From Spirochaetaceae bacterium (lineage in GTDB: Bacteria; Spirochaetota; Spirochaetia; Treponematales; Breznakiellaceae): a DNA stretch of 16,738 bases. Every line of letters starts with the position of its first letter. Position 1 is the first letter of the stretch. The translations under genes were made by a program, and so were the position numbers. Shown here one piece after another: positions 13,611 to 16,738 of this stretch. The notes under the pieces were generated by a model. It saw only the letters and a program-made list of their open reading frames with translations, had not been told where the DNA came from and ran no database searches. The stretch spans positions 1 to 16,738 of the forward strand of contig JAIRSS010000159.1 in the NCBI GenBank assembly GCA_031255315.1, read 5' to 3'.

Positions 13611-15155
13611 ATGAAGTTCCCAGTGAAGTTCCCCCCGAAGACGGCCTCTCTCATTGCCGCGCTGGCGATCTGGCTGCTTCTATCGGTATTGACGGCGTTT
13701 ATTTTCTGGGAGCTGCGGGACCGGGCGCGGTTCATTCGGGACAACCAGAACGAACGGCTCTTCAACGTCCTCTTTACCAGCCTGCGGGATTACGAGGATT
13801 TCGGCTCCGCTATTGAATCTTCCCCGCTGTTGAGGAACCGGATCGCCGGGTTCGGTATCTTTGGGGACGATCTGAAGCAGGTCTATGGATGGGGCGCGGT
13901 TCCGCCGGTGCTTGACGAAGAACCCCTGAAAAGCCGCTGGGAAGCCGGCCCCGGCCGCTATGCCATTCCTGACAAGCAGGGAAGCCGGGTCAAGTTCATC
14001 CTCCACACCCGGCCCGGAATTATTCCTCCTCGCCAAACGGCGGGGGAGCGGCGTTATGAGCAGACGCATGAATGGGAACAGACCCGGCGCGGAAGATTGC
14101 GGCGGTACCGGTATTTAAAGGAAGAACCAGGCGGCGGTCCGCAGGAAGCCGTCCCGCTTCCCCCTGAACGCCCCGCGCCCCTTGCCGAACGTCCGTTTTC
14201 GCCGGGTGGTCCGATCCCGTTTCCCCCTGGCGGCGCGATCCCGTTTCCCGAAGGCCAACAGCCGCCCGGCGGGCTTCCCCCGGCCTACGCCTTCTTCTCC
14301 ACGCTGGCCGGGAGCAAGTACCTCTATATCGACGTTATCCATCCCGCCTATTGGCGTACCCTGACCGTAACAACGGTATTCTTTCCGTTCTGTGAAGCGG
14401 TCCTCCTGGGGGTGGTGTTCTTTGTCCGGCGCTTGTATCTCAAGAACCGGGAATACCGGGAACGGATAGAATCTCAGAAAAACCTGGTGGTTCTGGGAAC
14501 CGCCGCAAGCACCTTGGCGCATGAAATCAAGAATCCCCTGCTTTCCATCAGGCTTCAGACCGGGATACTGAGGAAACTCTTCGCCGGCGCGGGGACGGAA
14601 GAGCTGACCGCTATTGATGATGAAGTGGAGCGCCTTTCGGCCATGACCTACCGGGTGAACGACTTCCTCCGGGACGCGGTGGGAAACCCGGCGGCGCTGA
14701 ACAGTTACGCCGTTCTCCGGGCGGTTTCGCTGCGGCTTTGCGGCAGAGATATTGTGGAGGACGGCGCGGTTAAGGACGGGATGATTCTCATGGACAACGA
14801 GCGAGCCTGTTCTGTTTTTGAGAACCTCATCCGCAACGCCCTGGAAAGCGGCGGACCGAAAAGCGAAGTAAGGGCTTCCATAGGGCGAAGCGGCGGCCAC
14901 GGCCCGCGCCGTTTGGAACGCCTGGTCATCACGATTACCGACCGGGGCGGGGGAATAGCGCCCGGAGATAGTGGAAGGGTCTTTGATCCCTTCTTTACCA
15001 AAAAAAGCACCGGAACCGGCATCGGTCTTAGTATCAGTAAGCGGTTTATAGAAGCCGCCGGGGGAACCATTATTTTGGAGAACCGGGAAGGCGGCGGCGC
15101 GGCGGTACGGCTCACCCTGCCTGAGTACCGGAAGGAGGAATCATGCGGGTATTGA
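13611..15155 (+). CDS. Membrane sensor histidine kinase (NtrB/ZraS-like) of the efflux operon
   Basis: Predicted envelope-sensing kinase that phosphorylates the response regulator encoded next. From ATG 13611 it has 514 residues: membrane helices at about 12-33 and 251-273 flank a periplasmic sensor domain of some 215 residues, with no recognisable PAS or HAMP domain. The kinase core follows directly: phosphoacceptor His304 in L-A-H-E-I-K-N-P-L, N-box E-N-L-I-R-N-A-L-E-S-G (404-414), G1 D-R-G-G-G-I (444-449), F-box F-D-P-F-F-T-K-K (458-465) and G2 G-T-G-I-G-L-S (468-474). The sensor includes a Pro-rich tract (172-224) with two octads of pattern P-G-G-(P/A)-I-P-F-P. The start is uncertain (GTG 13581 is possible) because only a weak GGCAGG precedes 13611. 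The 13-bp overlap with the regulator gene supports pairing. Confidence 0.93.
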   Translation: MKFPVKFPPKTASLIAALAIWLLLSVLTAFIFWELRDRARFIRDNQNERLFNVLFTSLRDYEDFGSAIESSPLLRNRIAGFGIFGDDLKQVYGWGAVPPVLDEEPLKSRWEAGPGRYAIPDKQGSRVKFILHTRPGIIPPRQTAGERRYEQTHEWEQTRRGRLRRYRYLKEEPGGGPQEAVPLPPERPAPLAERPFSPGGPIPFPPGGAIPFPEGQQPPGGLPPAYAFFSTLAGSKYLYIDVIHPAYWRTLTVTTVFFPFCEAVLLGVVFFVRRLYLKNREYRERIESQKNLVVLGTAASTLAHEIKNPLLSIRLQTGILRKLFAGAGTEELTAIDDEVERLSAMTYRVNDFLRDAVGNPAALNSYAVLRAVSLRLCGRDIVEDGAVKDGMILMDNERACSVFENLIRNALESGGPKSEVRASIGRSGGHGPRRLERLVITITDRGGGIAPGDSGRVFDPFFTKKSTGTGIGLSISKRFIEAAGGTIILENREGGGAAVRLTLPEYRKEESCGY

Positions 15156-16525
15156 TCACTGATGATGAACGGAACATCCGGGAATCGCTGAAAAAATATC
15201 TGAGTCTGGAAGGGATAACCGCCCGGTGCGCTGAAACTGGGGAAGAGGCGCTCCGTTTTCTTGAATGGGAATCTTTTGACGCGGTAATCCTGGACCTGAA
15301 GCTGCCGGGGATGGACGGCCAGGAAGTTCTCCTGAGGATACGGGACCGGGGCGTATCCGTTCCGGTGCTTATGATTTCCGCCCACGGTCAGATTTCCGAT
15401 GCGGTGGAGGCGCTGAAAGCCGGGGCGCGGGATTATCTCGTCAAGCCCTTTGATCCGGCGGAACTCCTCATCAAGCTCAGGCAGTTGGTGGACGACAAAC
15501 GGCGGGAAAACCTGGTTGAGGCGGAGAAACGGCTCACCGGCCCCGGCGGTCTCATCGGCGAGGCGGAAGCAATGCGCCGCGTGTCCGCCAAAATCCGCAA
15601 GGTCGCCGCTTCCACCGCAACGGTTCTTATCACCGGGGAAAGCGGTACGGGCAAGGAAGTGGCCGCGCGGGAGATACACCGTCTGAGCCCCCAGGCATCC
15701 GATCCGTTTGTCGCCGTGAACATAGGCGGCATACACGAAGGTCTTATGGAAAGCGAACTCTTCGGCCACGAGAAAGGGGCCTTTACCGGCGCTTCCGCCC
15801 GGAAACAGGGGCTTTTTGAATTGGCGGGCCGGGGCGTCATCTTCCTGGACGAAATAGGGGAGATGCCCGCGCCGCTTCAGGTGAAGCTCCTCCGGGTCCT
15901 CCAGGAACGGAAGATACGCCGCCTGGGCGGTTCCGCCGACATTCCCGTTGGGGCGCGTATTGTTTCCGCGACCAACCGGAATCTGGAGGCCCTGGTAAAG
16001 GACGGCCGCTTCAGGGAAGATCTCTATTACCGGATCAACGTTTTCCGCCTTATCCTCCCGCCCCTCCGGGAGCGACGGGAAGACCTCCCCCTTTTGACGG
16101 AGCACTTACTGCATAAACTCAGCGTCCGTATGAACCGTCCCGTTCCGTCCCTGTCCACAGCGGCGGCGGAAAAGCTGCGGGGATACTCGTTTCCGGGGAA
16201 TATACGGGAGCTTGAGAATATTCTTGAACGGGCGCTTATTTACGCCGGGGAAACGGAGATTCGCCCTGAAGACATTGATATTCACCGGGACGCCGGGTTT
16301 TTGGGCGGCCCCCCCGGGGACGGCCCGGGGAGCGCTGCTGGAAGCTCCGGAATCTCGTCGAGCGCTTCCTTAGAGGAACTGGAAAAACAGGCCGTTCAGG
16401 AAGCCCTGGTCCGGTGCGGCGGAAACCGCACCAAAGCGGCGCAGGAACTGGGGATAAGCAGAAAAACGATCCTGAACAAGATCAAGGCGTACGGCTGGGA
16501 TCCCATTCATTATAAGGTACCGTAG
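15143..16525 (+). CDS. NtrC-family sigma54-dependent response regulator
   Basis: Cytoplasmic enhancer-binding activator. The 460 residues contain a receiver domain (1-120; acidic pocket D7-D8, phosphoacceptor Asp51 in V-I-L-D-L-K-L-P-G, Ser79, Lys101) and an AAA+ domain (about 135-375). The AAA+ domain has Walker A G-E-S-G-T-G-K-E (165-172), the sigma54-contact loop G-A-F-T-G-A (212-217), Walker B G-V-I-F-L-D-E (231-237) and the arginine-finger region F-R-E-D-L-Y-Y-R (290-297). A Gly/Ser-rich linker (383-408) leads to a Fis-type helix-turn-helix (about 411-450, N-R-T-K-A-A-Q-E-L-G-I-S-R-K-T). The intact GAFTGA means it should work with sigma54. AAGGAGGA (15133-15140) is 2-9 nt before the ATG. 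It probably activates the -24/-12 promoter at 8753, making the operon self-activating. Confidence 0.96.
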   Translation: MRVLITDDERNIRESLKKYLSLEGITARCAETGEEALRFLEWESFDAVILDLKLPGMDGQEVLLRIRDRGVSVPVLMISAHGQISDAVEALKAGARDYLVKPFDPAELLIKLRQLVDDKRRENLVEAEKRLTGPGGLIGEAEAMRRVSAKIRKVAASTATVLITGESGTGKEVAAREIHRLSPQASDPFVAVNIGGIHEGLMESELFGHEKGAFTGASARKQGLFELAGRGVIFLDEIGEMPAPLQVKLLRVLQERKIRRLGGSADIPVGARIVSATNRNLEALVKDGRFREDLYYRINVFRLILPPLRERREDLPLLTEHLLHKLSVRMNRPVPSLSTAAAEKLRGYSFPGNIRELENILERALIYAGETEIRPEDIDIHRDAGFLGGPPGDGPGSAAGSSGISSSASLEELEKQAVQEALVRCGGNRTKAAQELGISRKTILNKIKAYGWDPIHYKVP

Positions 16526-16552
16526 GGTCAGCCGAAGGAGCGTCTGAAAGAA

Positions 16553-16589
16553 CGGATGTTTTTGCTGCGGCGAAACCCGTCCGGATTTT
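16553..16589 (+). terminator. Weak candidate terminator of the efflux operon
   Basis: CGGATG (16553-16558) can pair with CGTCCG (16578-16583, one G-T wobble), with a GC-rich loop, and is followed by GATTTT. The stem is short and the T-run is only four bases, so this is a low-confidence call. It is the best plus-strand candidate between the response-regulator stop and the convergent tRNA terminator. Confidence 0.3.
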
Positions 16590-16591
16590 CA

Positions 16592-16623
16592 ATAAAAAAG
16601 GCCCTCCTCAAAAAGAGAGAGCC
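16592..16623 (-). terminator. Rho-independent terminator downstream of tRNA-Pro
   Basis: On the minus strand, GGCTCTCT (16616-16623) pairs with GGAGGGCC (16600-16607), two G-T wobbles included, around a T-rich loop, and is followed by six T residues (16594-16599). It starts a few bases after the tRNA 3' end. On the plus strand the stem lacks a T-run, so it serves the tRNA and not the convergent efflux operon. Confidence 0.75.
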
Positions 16624-16626
16624 GGA

Positions 16627-16699
16627 TCGGGCCGGGCGGATTTGAACCGCCGGTCTCTTACTCCCGAAGCAAGCGGATTAGCCACTATCCTACGGCCCG
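16627..16699 (-). tRNA. tRNA-Pro (anticodon CGG)
   Basis: The minus strand forms a standard 73-nt cloverleaf including the discriminator. It has acceptor CGGGCCG/CGGCCCG with the C1-G72 pair typical of bacterial tRNA-Pro, D-stem GGAT/ATCC, anticodon stem CTTGC/GTAAG around the loop TTCGGGA (anticodon CGG), and T-stem GGCGG/CCGCC with loop TTCAAAT. The discriminator is A; the 3' CCA is not encoded (genomic TCC follows). It reads proline CCG codons, which are frequent in this GC-rich window. Confidence 0.96.
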
Positions 16700-16710
16700 A
16701 TGATTTTTCA

Positions 16711-16716
16711 ATTATA
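16711..16716 (-). promoter_or_regulatory. -10 element of the tRNA-Pro promoter
   Basis: The minus strand reads TATAAT at 16711-16716, 11 bp before the mature tRNA 5' end. The -35 hexamer would lie at or past the end of the window; the last visible bases (GACG on the minus strand) could be its 3' part at 18-bp spacing. An AT-rich spacer supports the call. Confidence 0.65.
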
Positions 16717-16738
16717 CAGAATCTTTTTAATTATCGTC

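Noticed and set aside
1..16738. CRISPR arrays, insertion sequences or integrases
   Set aside because: No regularly spaced direct repeats, transposase motifs or integrase genes were found on either strand.

Overview
The window is GC-rich and gene-dense, with about 16.7 kb of mostly plus-strand genes from a diderm (outer-membrane) bacterium. Lipoprotein and TolC-type genes show the outer membrane. The mix of a 533-residue glucose-6-phosphate isomerase, a loosely conforming lipobox and sugar-ABC plus 4-alpha-glucanotransferase genes resembles free-living or insect-gut treponemes. That placement is an inference; no marker gene here proves it.

Layout. (1) 1-1738: the tail of a sugar ABC permease followed by malQ, a glucan-use operon, then a broken reading frame of unknown identity (1755-2011). 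(2) 2140-5764: the most notable locus. A strong sigma70-type promoter and a highly structured leader precede three tightly packed genes: a Family 2A (SrpI-like) encapsulin shell protein, a SufS-type cysteine desulfurase with an extra disordered Pro/Gly/Ala-rich N-terminal segment of about 95 residues that looks like a cargo-loading domain, and an EpsC/CysE-type serine O-acetyltransferase. Together they form a predicted sulfur-handling nanocompartment: the acetyltransferase feeds cysteine synthesis, the desulfurase strips sulfur from cysteine, and the shell encloses the desulfurase. (3) 5908-8167: argR (TTG start; an effector-site Asp is replaced by Arg) and pgi. (4) 8168-8640: an AT-rich gap and a minus-strand tRNA-Gly(GCC) with its promoter.

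(5) 8753-16525: a six-gene operon headed by a near-consensus sigma54 (-24/-12) promoter. It encodes a lipoprotein membrane-fusion protein, a MacB-type ATPase, a separate MacB-type permease, a TolC-like outer-membrane channel, a membrane histidine kinase and an NtrC-family sigma54 activator containing GAFTGA. The last gene product belongs to the class needed to activate the promoter at the head of the operon, so a self-contained positive feedback loop is likely. (6) 16592-16738: minus-strand tRNA-Pro(CGG) with its -10 element and a rho-independent terminator.

No CRISPR array, insertion sequence, rRNA or replication origin was seen.
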